Assembly: GCA_022361135.1 (NCBI GenBank) | Contig: JAKSBM010000937.1 | Coordinates: 1-5,462, forward strand | From: Desulfobacterales bacterium | Lineage (GTDB): Bacteria > Desulfobacterota > Desulfobacteria > Desulfobacterales > Desulfobacteraceae | DNA: 5,462 nucleotides | Direction of reading: 5' to 3' | Shown here: positions 1-4,620 of the stretch, one piece after another | How the letters are laid out: every line of letters begins with the position of its first letter | Numbering within the stretch: position 1 is the stretch's first letter | The notes under the pieces: model-generated | Databases searched by the model: none | Told to the model about the DNA's origin: nothing | Seen by the model: only the letters and a program-made list of their open reading frames with translations | Program-made: the position numbers and the translations under genes

Positions 1-591
1 GACGTAGAGGAGGGTGAGTTTGAGTTCCTCGTGGACCTGCTTGAGTTTGCAGCGCAATTGCCATTTGAGATGGGGATCGATGACGGTGAGGGGCTCGTCA
101 AAGAGAATGGCGGCCACATCGGGCCGGACCAGGCCCCGGCCCAGGGAAATTTTTTGTTTGGCATCGGCGGAGAGGCGGGCGGCCTTTTTTTTCAGGCTGG
201 GGGTGAGATCCAGGATGTCTGCCACCTCCCGGACCCGTTTTTCCAGTTCTGCCTTGCCGTAGCCCCGGTTCCGCAGGGGAAAGGCCAGATTGTCAAAGAC
301 GGTCATGGTGTCGTAGAGCACGGGGAATTGAAAGACCTGGGCAATGTTCCGTTGCTCCGGGGGCAGTTGGGTGACCTCTTTGTCGTCAAAAAGGATCCGG
401 CCCCGGGAGGGGGTGAGCAGGCCGGAGATGATGTTGAGCAGGGTGGTTTTACCGCAGCCCGAAGGGCCCAGCAGGGCATAGGCCCCCCCGTCCTGCCAGA
501 CATTGTGAATGTGGCGGAGGGCAAAGTCGGTTTCCGATTGGGGATGGGGCATGTAGGCGTGGGCAACCTGTTCCAATTTGATTTCAGCCAC
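1..591 (-). CDS. glpT: Sugar/polyol ABC transporter ATP-binding protein, GlpT-like (partial, C-terminus cut off)
   Basis: ATPase subunit of an ABC importer, acting on the cytoplasmic face of the inner membrane; 197 codons are present and the reading frame runs off the left edge. Visible motifs: Walker A GPSGCGKTT at residues 42-50, Q-loop VFQ at 86-88, an altered ABC signature LSADAKQKIS at 140-149 in place of LSGGQ, and Walker B AILFDEP at 161-167. The H-loop would lie just past the edge, since the sequence stops at TLLYV. The degenerate LSADAK signature and the FQFPVLYDTMTVFDNLAFPL stretch are what I recall for GlpT of the Rhizobium glycerol importer GlpSTPQV. The symbol means that protein, not the E. 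coli glycerol-3-phosphate antiporter. The start is GTG at 591, chosen because AGGAGG stands 6 nt upstream. It overlaps the 3' end of the glpS-like gene by 8 bp (GTGGCTGA), so the two are probably translationally coupled. The substrate is inferred; another polyol is possible. Confidence 0.88.
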   Translation of the reverse strand, partial: MAEIKLEQVAHAYMPHPQSETDFALRHIHNVWQDGGAYALLGPSGCGKTTLLNIISGLLTPSRGRILFDDKEVTQLPPEQRNIAQVFQFPVLYDTMTVFDNLAFPLRNRGYGKAELEKRVREVADILDLTPSLKKKAARLSADAKQKISLGRGLVRPDVAAILFDEPLTVIDPHLKWQLRCKLKQVHEELKLTLLYV

Positions 592-1684
592 AACGGACCT
601 CCTGGTGCGCAATTGCCGGGGCCGTGACCAGGCTGCCCCGGGGGGAAAAGATGAAAAGCCGGGTCGGATCCAGATAGACCTTCAGGGGGGATCCGATCTT
701 CATGGCATGGATGCCGGTTTCCTGGACCACCAGGCGATGGGCCTGGTACCGGACATGGAAAAAGGTTTCCGATCCATTGATTTCCGTGAGTTCAATGCGG
801 GTTTCCAGGGCCATGTCGTTTTGGCCCCGGGGCTGGATGGAGAGATGGTGGGCCCGCAGGCCGGCCTGGTATTCCCCCTGATCCAGTCCTTCCAGGGCCG
901 GGGGCAGGGGAATGGGGTTTTCCTCCCCCAGGATGAATTCACCATTTCGGCTTTGGCAGGGGATCAGGTTGATGGGGGGATCGGAAAAGACCTGGGCGCA
1001 GCGGACATGGGCCGGGGAGTGGAAGACCTGGGAGGTGGGCCCGCTTTGGAGGATGCGACCCTGGTCCAGGACCATGATGTTTCCCCCCAGCTTCAGGGCT
1101 TCGGCCGGTTCCGTGGTGGTGTAGATCACGATGGCTTTTTTCCGGGCAAAGATGGCGGACAATTCCGATTGGAGTTCCTCCCGGAGTTTGTAGTCCAGGT
1201 TGACCAGGGGTTCGTCCAGGAGGAGGAGGTCGGCATCCTTGACCAGGGCCCGGGCAATGGCGCACCGTTGCTGCTGCCCCCCGGATAATTCCTCGGGCAG
1301 GCGGTCCAGGTAATCTTCCAGGTGGAGGAGGGCTGCGGTTTCCTCCACCCGTTCTTCGATGGTTTTTTTATCCATGCCCGCCACCTTCAAGGGGGAGGCG
1401 ATGTTGTCAAAAACGGTGAAGGAGGGGTAGTTGATGAATTGCTGGTAGACCATGGAGATGTTTCGTTTTTGGACGGAGACCCCGGTGACATCTTTGCCCC
1501 GGGTGAGGATGCGGCCGGACGTGGGCCGGTCCAGCCCGGCAATGATGCGGAGCAATGAGGTTTTTCCGGCCAGGGTGTGGCCCAGGAATATATTCACCGA
1601 GCCGGGCGCCAGGTGAAAATTGACATCGTCTAAATAGGTTTCGTCATCCACACGTAAACAGATGTTTTCTGCAATAAAATCCAT
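584..1684 (-). CDS. glpS: Sugar/polyol ABC transporter ATP-binding protein, GlpS-like
   Basis: Complete 366-residue ATPase subunit of a MalK-class ABC importer; partner of the GlpT-like ATPase encoded immediately downstream. Motifs: atypical Walker A GHTLAGKTS at 35-43, Q-loop MVYQQFINYP at 78-87, canonical signature LSGGQQQR at 133-140, Walker B LLLLDEP at 153-159, D-loop VNLD at 161-164. The switch region reads IYTTTEPAEAL at 187-197, with Thr191 where most family members have the H-loop histidine. Residues from about 235 form a C-terminal regulatory OB-fold (TOBE-like) domain ending RLFIFSPRG. The LAGKT Walker A, QQFINYP and TTEP signatures match GlpS of the Rhizobium glycerol importer as I recall it. 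Start: ATG at 1684 with GGAG 5 nt upstream; a TTG 15 nt further out is possible but would put that GGAG inside the gene. It is the first gene of the minus-strand operon, so the promoter should lie in 1685-2123. Glycerol as substrate is inferred from family only. Confidence 0.9.
   Translation of the reverse strand: MDFIAENICLRVDDETYLDDVNFHLAPGSVNIFLGHTLAGKTSLLRIIAGLDRPTSGRILTRGKDVTGVSVQKRNISMVYQQFINYPSFTVFDNIASPLKVAGMDKKTIEERVEETAALLHLEDYLDRLPEELSGGQQQRCAIARALVKDADLLLLDEPLVNLDYKLREELQSELSAIFARKKAIVIYTTTEPAEALKLGGNIMVLDQGRILQSGPTSQVFHSPAHVRCAQVFSDPPINLIPCQSRNGEFILGEENPIPLPPALEGLDQGEYQAGLRAHHLSIQPRGQNDMALETRIELTEINGSETFFHVRYQAHRLVVQETGIHAMKIGSPLKVYLDPTRLFIFSPRGSLVTAPAIAHQEVRCG
598..603 (-). promoter_or_regulatory. 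Ribosome binding site for the glpT-like gene, inside glpS
   Basis: AGGAGG on the minus strand (CCTCCT on plus), 6 nt before the GTG start at 591. It lies within the last codons of the glpS-like gene and decides the GTG start, because the first ATG in frame is residue 14, after conserved N-terminal sequence. Confidence 0.8.
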
Positions 1685-1980
1685 CGTCACTCCGTGCAAA
1701 GAAAAGAATCGATTGTGAAATGTTCAGACTAAAAAACAGCGTTATCAGTTTTTTGCTTCGGGTGCAAGGGGAAGGCGTTGGGATAAGGGGCTAATTTTTA
1801 AACCAATTTCAACGGATGAAGGGGATGGAACAAATGTGGAAACCTTTGTCGCCAGGGGCGATGGGACGATTTAAAATGGCCCTGGGATGTTTCCCTGAAC
1901 GGAGAGCAAACCGGGGGACGGGGATAAATCTTTGGTTTGTAACTGATTTAAATTATAACGGATCATTTGTTTGAAATGGA

Positions 1981-2026
1981 TTTTTTTTAATTATTTTGTA
2001 TTTTTTGAATCTTTTTTGATTTTTTT
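1981..2026. repeat. Phased T-tracts, probably intrinsically curved DNA
   Basis: Five T-runs of 8, 4, 6, 6 and 7 bases are centred near 1984, 1995, 2003, 2014 and 2023, a mean spacing of about 9.6 bp, close to one helical turn. TTTTTTGA occurs twice 11 bp apart (2001 and 2012). Such phasing is known to bend DNA. The position, about 45 bp upstream of the TTGACA of the putative yaeQ promoter, would suit an UP-like element or a nucleoid-protein site; that role is inferred. Confidence 0.5.
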
Positions 2027-2041
2027 CGTTCGTTAGCCGAG

Positions 2042-2100
2042 GGGATTTCCCATCCACACCGGTGCCGTCCTTGACAAAATCCCGGGAGATGGGATATCCC
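2042..2100. repeat. Long inverted repeat with nested palindromes upstream of yaeQ
   Basis: GGGATTTCCCATC at 2042-2054 is complementary to GATGGGATATCCC at 2088-2100 in 12 of 13 positions (one T/T mismatch), leaving a 33-nt loop. The right arm contains the perfect palindrome GGGATATCCC (2091-2100). The loop contains two more perfect 8-bp palindromes, CACCGGTG (2057-2064) and TCCCGGGA (2080-2087). It ends 24 nt before the yaeQ start. It could act as paired operator sites about 49 bp apart, centre to centre, or as an RNA hairpin if transcription begins upstream. Which of these holds cannot be told from sequence alone. Confidence 0.6.
2071..2098 (+). promoter_or_regulatory. Putative yaeQ promoter
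   Basis: A perfect -35 box TTGACA (2071-2076) is followed at 16 bp by a weak -10 box GATATC (2093-2098, three of six matches). The palindrome TCCCGGGA (2080-2087) sits in the spacer, and the -10 lies within GGGATATCCC. The weak -10 and overlapping palindromes suggest a regulated promoter. A start near 2105 would leave a short leader that still includes the GAGGA ribosome binding site (2113-2117). Confidence 0.35.
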
Positions 2101-2123
2101 TCCTGAATTTAAGAGGAAGATCC

Positions 2124-2654
2124 ATGGCCTTGAAACCCACCATATATAAAGCAAAGATTGATCTCTCCCACGTGGACGAGAACCACTATGATCAATTCAA
2201 CCTGACCATTGCCTGCCACCCTTCGGAAACCCATGAACGGATGATGACCCGGATTTTGGCCCTTTGTCTTCATGCCCAGGACGGGCCGGAATTCACCCGG
2301 GGGCTTTGCGTCACCGATGAGCCCGACATCTGGGTGAAAACCTTGGACGATCGCATCGGCCTGTGGATCGATGTGGGGGAACCCAGCCCGGAGCGCATTA
2401 AAAAGGCCGCCCGCACCGCCGGGAATGTCCATGTCTATTCGTTCAATTTAAAATCACCGCCCTGGTGGAAAAAGGACCGGGAGAATTTCCTGGAGACCGG
2501 CGCTCTGTTTTTTCGGTTCAATTGGTCTGAAATCCAGGCCTTGGCCCAATTGGTGGAGCGGACCATGGATCTGTCCGTCACCATTTCCGATTCCACCTTT
2601 TACGTGGCTTCGTCCAAGGGGGAATGTGAAGTCTCCCTTACTCCCCTGTTATAG
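2124..2654 (+). CDS. yaeQ: YaeQ family protein
   Basis: Soluble 176-residue protein aligning end to end by eye with E. coli YaeQ, which is of similar length. It shares the opening MALKPTIYKA (MALKATIYKA in E. coli), the HPSETHERMMTRILA block (32-46), FTRGLCVTDEPDIW (57-70), LWIDVGEPSPERIKKA (80-95), VERTMDL (144-150) and the C-terminal CEVSLTPL. YaeQ structures show a variant of the PD-(D/E)XK nuclease fold, and the conserved acidic residues of the DEPD and LWID segments fit that core. No biochemical activity is firmly established for the family, so function is unknown. E. coli YaeQ was once linked to compensation for RfaH loss, a role later disputed. Start: ATG at 2124 with GAGGA 6 nt upstream (spacer AGATCC). 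No signal peptide or membrane segment. The 3' end overlaps the convergent Nudix gene by 17 bp. Confidence 0.95.
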   Translation: MALKPTIYKAKIDLSHVDENHYDQFNLTIACHPSETHERMMTRILALCLHAQDGPEFTRGLCVTDEPDIWVKTLDDRIGLWIDVGEPSPERIKKAARTAGNVHVYSFNLKSPPWWKKDRENFLETGALFFRFNWSEIQALAQLVERTMDLSVTISDSTFYVASSKGECEVSLTPLL

Positions 2655-3261
2655 GCGATAAATTAAAAAGTCGATGGTACCGGTGGCTGTCCTGGATCAC
2701 CGGGGCAATACCCTTCCAGAATACATCCCATAGCCCTTGGCCGTTGGGTGTTTTTATCCGGTAACCCGGGGTTTGGGCCTTGTGCTTCAATTCCGCCAGG
2801 GGAATCCATGCGATGTCCTGGTGTTCGGTGTAATCGGCGTTCAGGGGAACCATGGTGGTGTAAAAGGGGGAGGTGTCAATGGGCGCCACCGGGATAACAT
2901 AGGTGAGGAATGAACGTGGGCCGGGCTGTTCCGGGAATTGGGCTGCGGTTTTCAGCTTTTCGATAAGTTCCTGCCTGGGGATGAGAAACCGGGTTTCCTC
3001 CAGGCATTCCCTCAGGGCGGTTTCCCTGGGCGTTTCCCACCGGGGGGAGGGGCTGTTAAGGGAGTGGACCTCCTTGGGGCCGCCCCCAAAGCAGGTCCAG
3101 CCCCGTTTTTGCTGGAAGCCCAGCAGAATCATGGGTTCCCCCTGGGCCGACAGGGTATAGGGCAAAACCCCGGCGCCCCGGTGGGTGGGCTGGGCCTGGG
3201 AGAGGGTGGGAATAATAAGAATTCCAATGACGATAAAATAAGTCCATCGAAAAAATGCCAT
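2638..3261 (-). CDS. Exported Nudix-fold hydrolase with atypical Nudix box
   Basis: A 207-residue protein. Residues 1-23 look like a cleavable Sec signal peptide: Arg5, a hydrophobic stretch at about 7-20, and cleavage after SQA (21-23) before Gln24. The protein is therefore predicted periplasmic, or membrane-anchored if uncleaved. Then comes a Nudix fold: the RGAGVLPYTL strand at 28-37, GWTCFGGGPKE at 54-64, and a Nudix box reading E76, seven residues, then RECLEETRF (84-92). Against the family pattern GX5EX7REUXEEXGU, the catalytic REUXEE core is intact. However, the glycine before E76 is replaced, about 11 residues separate GGGPKE from E76, and Arg91 stands where glycine is usual. Nudix enzymes typically cleave nucleoside diphosphates linked to another moiety; this substrate is unknown. 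Start: ATG at 3261, with AAGGA 7 nt upstream and the signal peptide directly after it; the frame is open to 3357, but upstream residues lack family features. The gene is convergent with yaeQ. Confidence 0.85.
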   Translation of the reverse strand: MAFFRWTYFIVIGILIIPTLSQAQPTHRGAGVLPYTLSAQGEPMILLGFQQKRGWTCFGGGPKEVHSLNSPSPRWETPRETALRECLEETRFLIPRQELIEKLKTAAQFPEQPGPRSFLTYVIPVAPIDTSPFYTTMVPLNADYTEHQDIAWIPLAELKHKAQTPGYRIKTPNGQGLWDVFWKGIAPVIQDSHRYHRLFNLSPITGE

Positions 3262-3309
3262 GGTTGATTCCTTTCGGTTGCTCCCCTGGGATTCATGGTT
3301 TCTAAATAA

Positions 3310-3339
3310 AGTATTCAAATTCCCGGGAATCCGGGTCAA
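3310..3339 (-). promoter_or_regulatory. Putative promoter of the exported Nudix gene, with a 12-bp palindrome in the spacer
   Basis: On the minus strand, -35 TTGACC (3339-3334, five of six) and -10 AATACT (3315-3310, four of six) are separated by 18 bp. The spacer holds the perfect palindrome ATTCCCGGGAAT (3319-3330), placed where a repressor dimer would block RNA polymerase. The -10 lies about 50 bp before the ATG at 3261, consistent with the chosen start. Confidence 0.4.
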
Positions 3340-3571
3340 ATCTATCGGAAATATCACCGTAAAATAACAAAGTCCGTTCCATTGAAAATAGCCTTGAGTT
3401 TTCCAAATATCTGTGGCTCCATGTGGCTTTGTAGTACCAACGTATTAGATGGCAGTCGCCATGGTAAATTCTTTCTGGACCACGATACCTTATTCCAATT
3501 CATCCATTTTCAATTGCGCCTTCATTTACCGGCACTGCCCAGTGAAACAGATTATTTAAGGAAATACAAAT
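3340..3571. other. Intergenic region upstream of the PEP-CTERM gene
   Basis: About 230 bp, visibly more AT-rich than the flanking genes. It holds a direct repeat of TGTGGCT 10 bp apart (3412-3418 and 3422-3428), an inverted repeat ATGGC-AGTC-GCCAT (3449-3462), and another, CACTG-CC-CAGTG (3533-3544), ending 27 nt before the start codon. The ribosome binding site AAGGA (3558-3562) is 9 nt before the ATG. No clear sigma-70 or sigma-54 promoter was found; TTGAAA at 3382-3387 lacks a good -10 partner. Confidence 0.5.
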
Positions 3572-4315
3572 ATGAAACGGATAATTTTATTTTTATGGAG
3601 TCTGGGCTTTTTGTTATGCTTTGGGCTCAATGCCCAGGCGGTGACCCTGAGTTCCGTGGGCGGGGCATGGCAATCCATCTACGGGGGGGATGATCCCGCC
3701 GAGACCATCACCGACGAGTATGATTATGACACCGTCACCGTGACCTTTGGCAACACCAGTGAGGCAAGGGCCCTGTGGGGAACACCCAACAACCCGGATG
3801 ATTTGCAAAGTGGTTTGGGCTTTACGGGCAGCGCTCCGCCGGCCTTTGATTTTGACCTGGGGGACCCCTTTATCATCGGCCAACTCCAGCACTATAATTA
3901 TTCCATCACCAATGGGGCCCTGGGCGCCACCCTGCGGATCAATCTCCAATTCTCCTCCCCCATGATTTCCCCCAGTTTTGATTTCTATTTTGCCGTGGAC
4001 GAAACCCCAAACCACGAAGCGGAATTTCCCATCACCGATTCCCGTAATGATGATATCATCACCATTCCCAATGACCGTCCCACCAATACCTTCGCCATCA
4101 ACGGAGTGGAATACACCCTACAGATCCTGGGCTTTGGGGATACGGCCGGAAACTATATCAATGAGTTCCGTTCCACCGAGACCCAGACCAACGCCACCCT
4201 GCTCTGGGGGCGCATCACCTCGGATCTGAGTCCGGTGCCCGAACCCACCAGCCTGGCCCTCATGGGCATGGGGCTTTTGGGGATTTTTCACATGGGAAGG
4301 CGCAGGATGATCTGA
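3572..4315 (+). CDS. PEP-CTERM sorting-domain protein, choice-of-anchor-K-like
   Basis: Secreted 247-residue surface protein. Residues 1-23 are a Sec signal peptide ending in AQA. The C-terminus has the tripartite PEP-CTERM signal: VPEP (222-225), a hydrophobic helix at about 227-239, and the basic tail GRRRMI (242-247). In such proteins an exosortase is thought to cut near the PEP motif and sort the protein to the outer surface, usually alongside exopolysaccharide production. The middle region is acidic and rich in Asn, Thr and Gly, with few cysteines. The order WGTP (69-72), LGFTG (82-86), IGQLQHYNYSI (102-112), then beta-type segments to LWGRI (211-215) resembles, as I recall it, the choice-of-anchor-K domain found next to several different anchors; that assignment is less certain than the sorting signal. 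Start: ATG at 3572 with AAGGA upstream. It appears monocistronic, and no exosortase or polysaccharide gene is in the window. Confidence 0.9.
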   Translation: MKRIILFLWSLGFLLCFGLNAQAVTLSSVGGAWQSIYGGDDPAETITDEYDYDTVTVTFGNTSEARALWGTPNNPDDLQSGLGFTGSAPPAFDFDLGDPFIIGQLQHYNYSITNGALGATLRINLQFSSPMISPSFDFYFAVDETPNHEAEFPITDSRNDDIITIPNDRPTNTFAINGVEYTLQILGFGDTAGNYINEFRSTETQTNATLLWGRITSDLSPVPEPTSLALMGMGLLGIFHMGRRRMI

Positions 4316-4326
4316 CACTCCCAGAA

Positions 4327-4349
4327 CCTCCCCTAGTACCCCGGGGAGG
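4327..4349 (+). terminator. GC-rich hairpin just after the PEP-CTERM gene (possible terminator or RNA 3'-end stabiliser)
   Basis: CCTCCCC (4327-4333) pairs perfectly with GGGGAGG (4343-4349) across a 9-nt loop, starting 11 nt after the stop codon. No T-run follows (AAGAAAAC instead), so it is not a classical intrinsic terminator. It could protect the transcript end or pause polymerase. Confidence 0.35.
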
Positions 4350-4451
4350 AAGAAAACAGTGGGGGTAAATTTCCAAAAGGGGATGGGTGTCCACCAGGGT
4401 TCGGTGATGGAATCATGGGACCGGTGACCCCTTCCTTTCCTTTGGGAATAT

Positions 4452-4487
4452 AAAAGGCAGCTGTGTTTAATTCCTGTCTTTTTTATT
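4452..4487 (+). terminator. Possible intrinsic terminator upstream of the deaminase gene
   Basis: AAAAGGCAG (4452-4460) pairs with CTGTCTTTT (4474-4482) in a 9-bp stem with one G-U pair and a 13-nt loop; the descending arm runs into TTTTTTATTT. The stem is short in GC pairs and lies 137 nt after the PEP-CTERM stop codon, so efficiency is doubtful. A competing reading of the same bases is a promoter: TTGGGA (4442-4447), 18 bp, TTTAAT (4466-4471). Confidence 0.3.
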
Positions 4488-4520
4488 TGGGCTGTTTTTC
4501 TCCCACGGCCCCACCTGCCA

Positions 4521-4549
4521 TGGACGATTTGACCCTGGAATGTTACACT
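4521..4549 (+). promoter_or_regulatory. Weak candidate promoter for the adenine deaminase gene
   Basis: TGGACG (4521-4526) and TACACT (4544-4549) with 17-bp spacing match the sigma-70 boxes at four of six positions each. Transcription would start near 4556, about 65 nt before the ATG. This is a weak match. Confidence 0.2.
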
Positions 4550-4611
4550 GCTTGAAACCCGGAACGTCCTGCCGCGGCGGCGGGAATTCTGGATTATTTT
4601 TTAGTACGAAT

Positions 4612-4615
4612 GGAG
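4612..4615 (+). promoter_or_regulatory. Ribosome binding site of the adenine deaminase gene
   Basis: GGAG with a 5-nt spacer (ATAGA) before the ATG at 4621. It supports this start over the internal Met18. Confidence 0.6.
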
Positions 4616-4620
4616 ATAGA

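Larger units (their letters stand above)
1685..2123. other. Divergent intergenic region between glpS-like and yaeQ genes
   Basis: About 440 bp that must carry the promoters of both divergent units. The glpS-proximal part (1700-1960) has no convincing promoter. The best minus-strand matches are a TATAAT at 1957-1952 without a -35 box, and TTGCAC with GATAAC at 15-bp spacing nearer the gene. A small inverted repeat TCGCC-AGG-GGCGA lies at 1849-1861. A plus-strand TTGGTT (1932-1937), 16 bp, TATAAC (1954-1959) is a weak promoter candidate for yaeQ with a long leader. The yaeQ-proximal part holds phased T-tracts (1981-2026) and nested palindromes (2042-2100), entered separately. No RNA gene or known riboswitch was recognised. 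Confidence 0.6.
4316..4620. other. Intergenic region between the PEP-CTERM and adenine deaminase genes
   Basis: About 305 bp with no credible coding sequence. It contains the two hairpins entered separately (4327-4349, 4452-4487), a short imperfect palindrome around ACCGGT near 4420-4426, a GC-rich inverted stretch GCCGCGGCGGC near 4571-4581, and a weak promoter candidate. No purine riboswitch core was recognised upstream of the deaminase gene. Confidence 0.55.

Noticed and set aside
303..593. 96-codon minus-strand frame starting near 593
   Set aside because: Out-of-frame shadow of the GlpT-like gene; the real frame from GTG at 591 carries all ATPase motifs.
31..1288. Long plus-strand open frames opposite the ATPase genes
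   Set aside because: Antisense shadows of the two ABC ATPase genes; the Walker and signature motifs are on the minus strand.
1816..1974. 52-codon plus-strand open frame (ATG at 1816, TGA at 1972-1974) in the intergenic region
   Set aside because: No good ribosome binding site, no recognisable motif, and it runs into the AT-rich regulatory stretch. Probably chance.
3262..3357. N-terminal extension of the Nudix protein to a start at 3357
   Set aside because: It would bury the signal peptide 32 residues inside the protein, and the ATG at 3261 has its own AAGGA site and an upstream promoter-like pair.
3411..3490. Sigma-54 -24/-12 promoter for the PEP-CTERM gene
   Set aside because: GG and GC elements do not have the required 10-nt separation in any candidate.
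3382..3693. 103-codon plus-strand frame upstream of and overlapping the PEP-CTERM gene
   Set aside because: It starts at TTG without a ribosome binding site and its second half is a frame-shadow of the real gene with its signal peptide. No family resemblance.
4536..4553. Sigma-54 box TGGAATGTTACACTGCTT upstream of ade
   Set aside because: GG to GC spacing is 11 rather than 10, and the C of GGC is missing.
4569..4606. Intrinsic terminator or attenuator from GCCGCGGCGGC plus TTTTTT upstream of ade
   Set aside because: The stem leaves almost no loop and the T-run is about 10 nt away from it.
4316..4620. Purine riboswitch upstream of the adenine deaminase gene
   Set aside because: No conserved purine-aptamer core or paired loops were seen; the spacer holds only unrelated hairpins.
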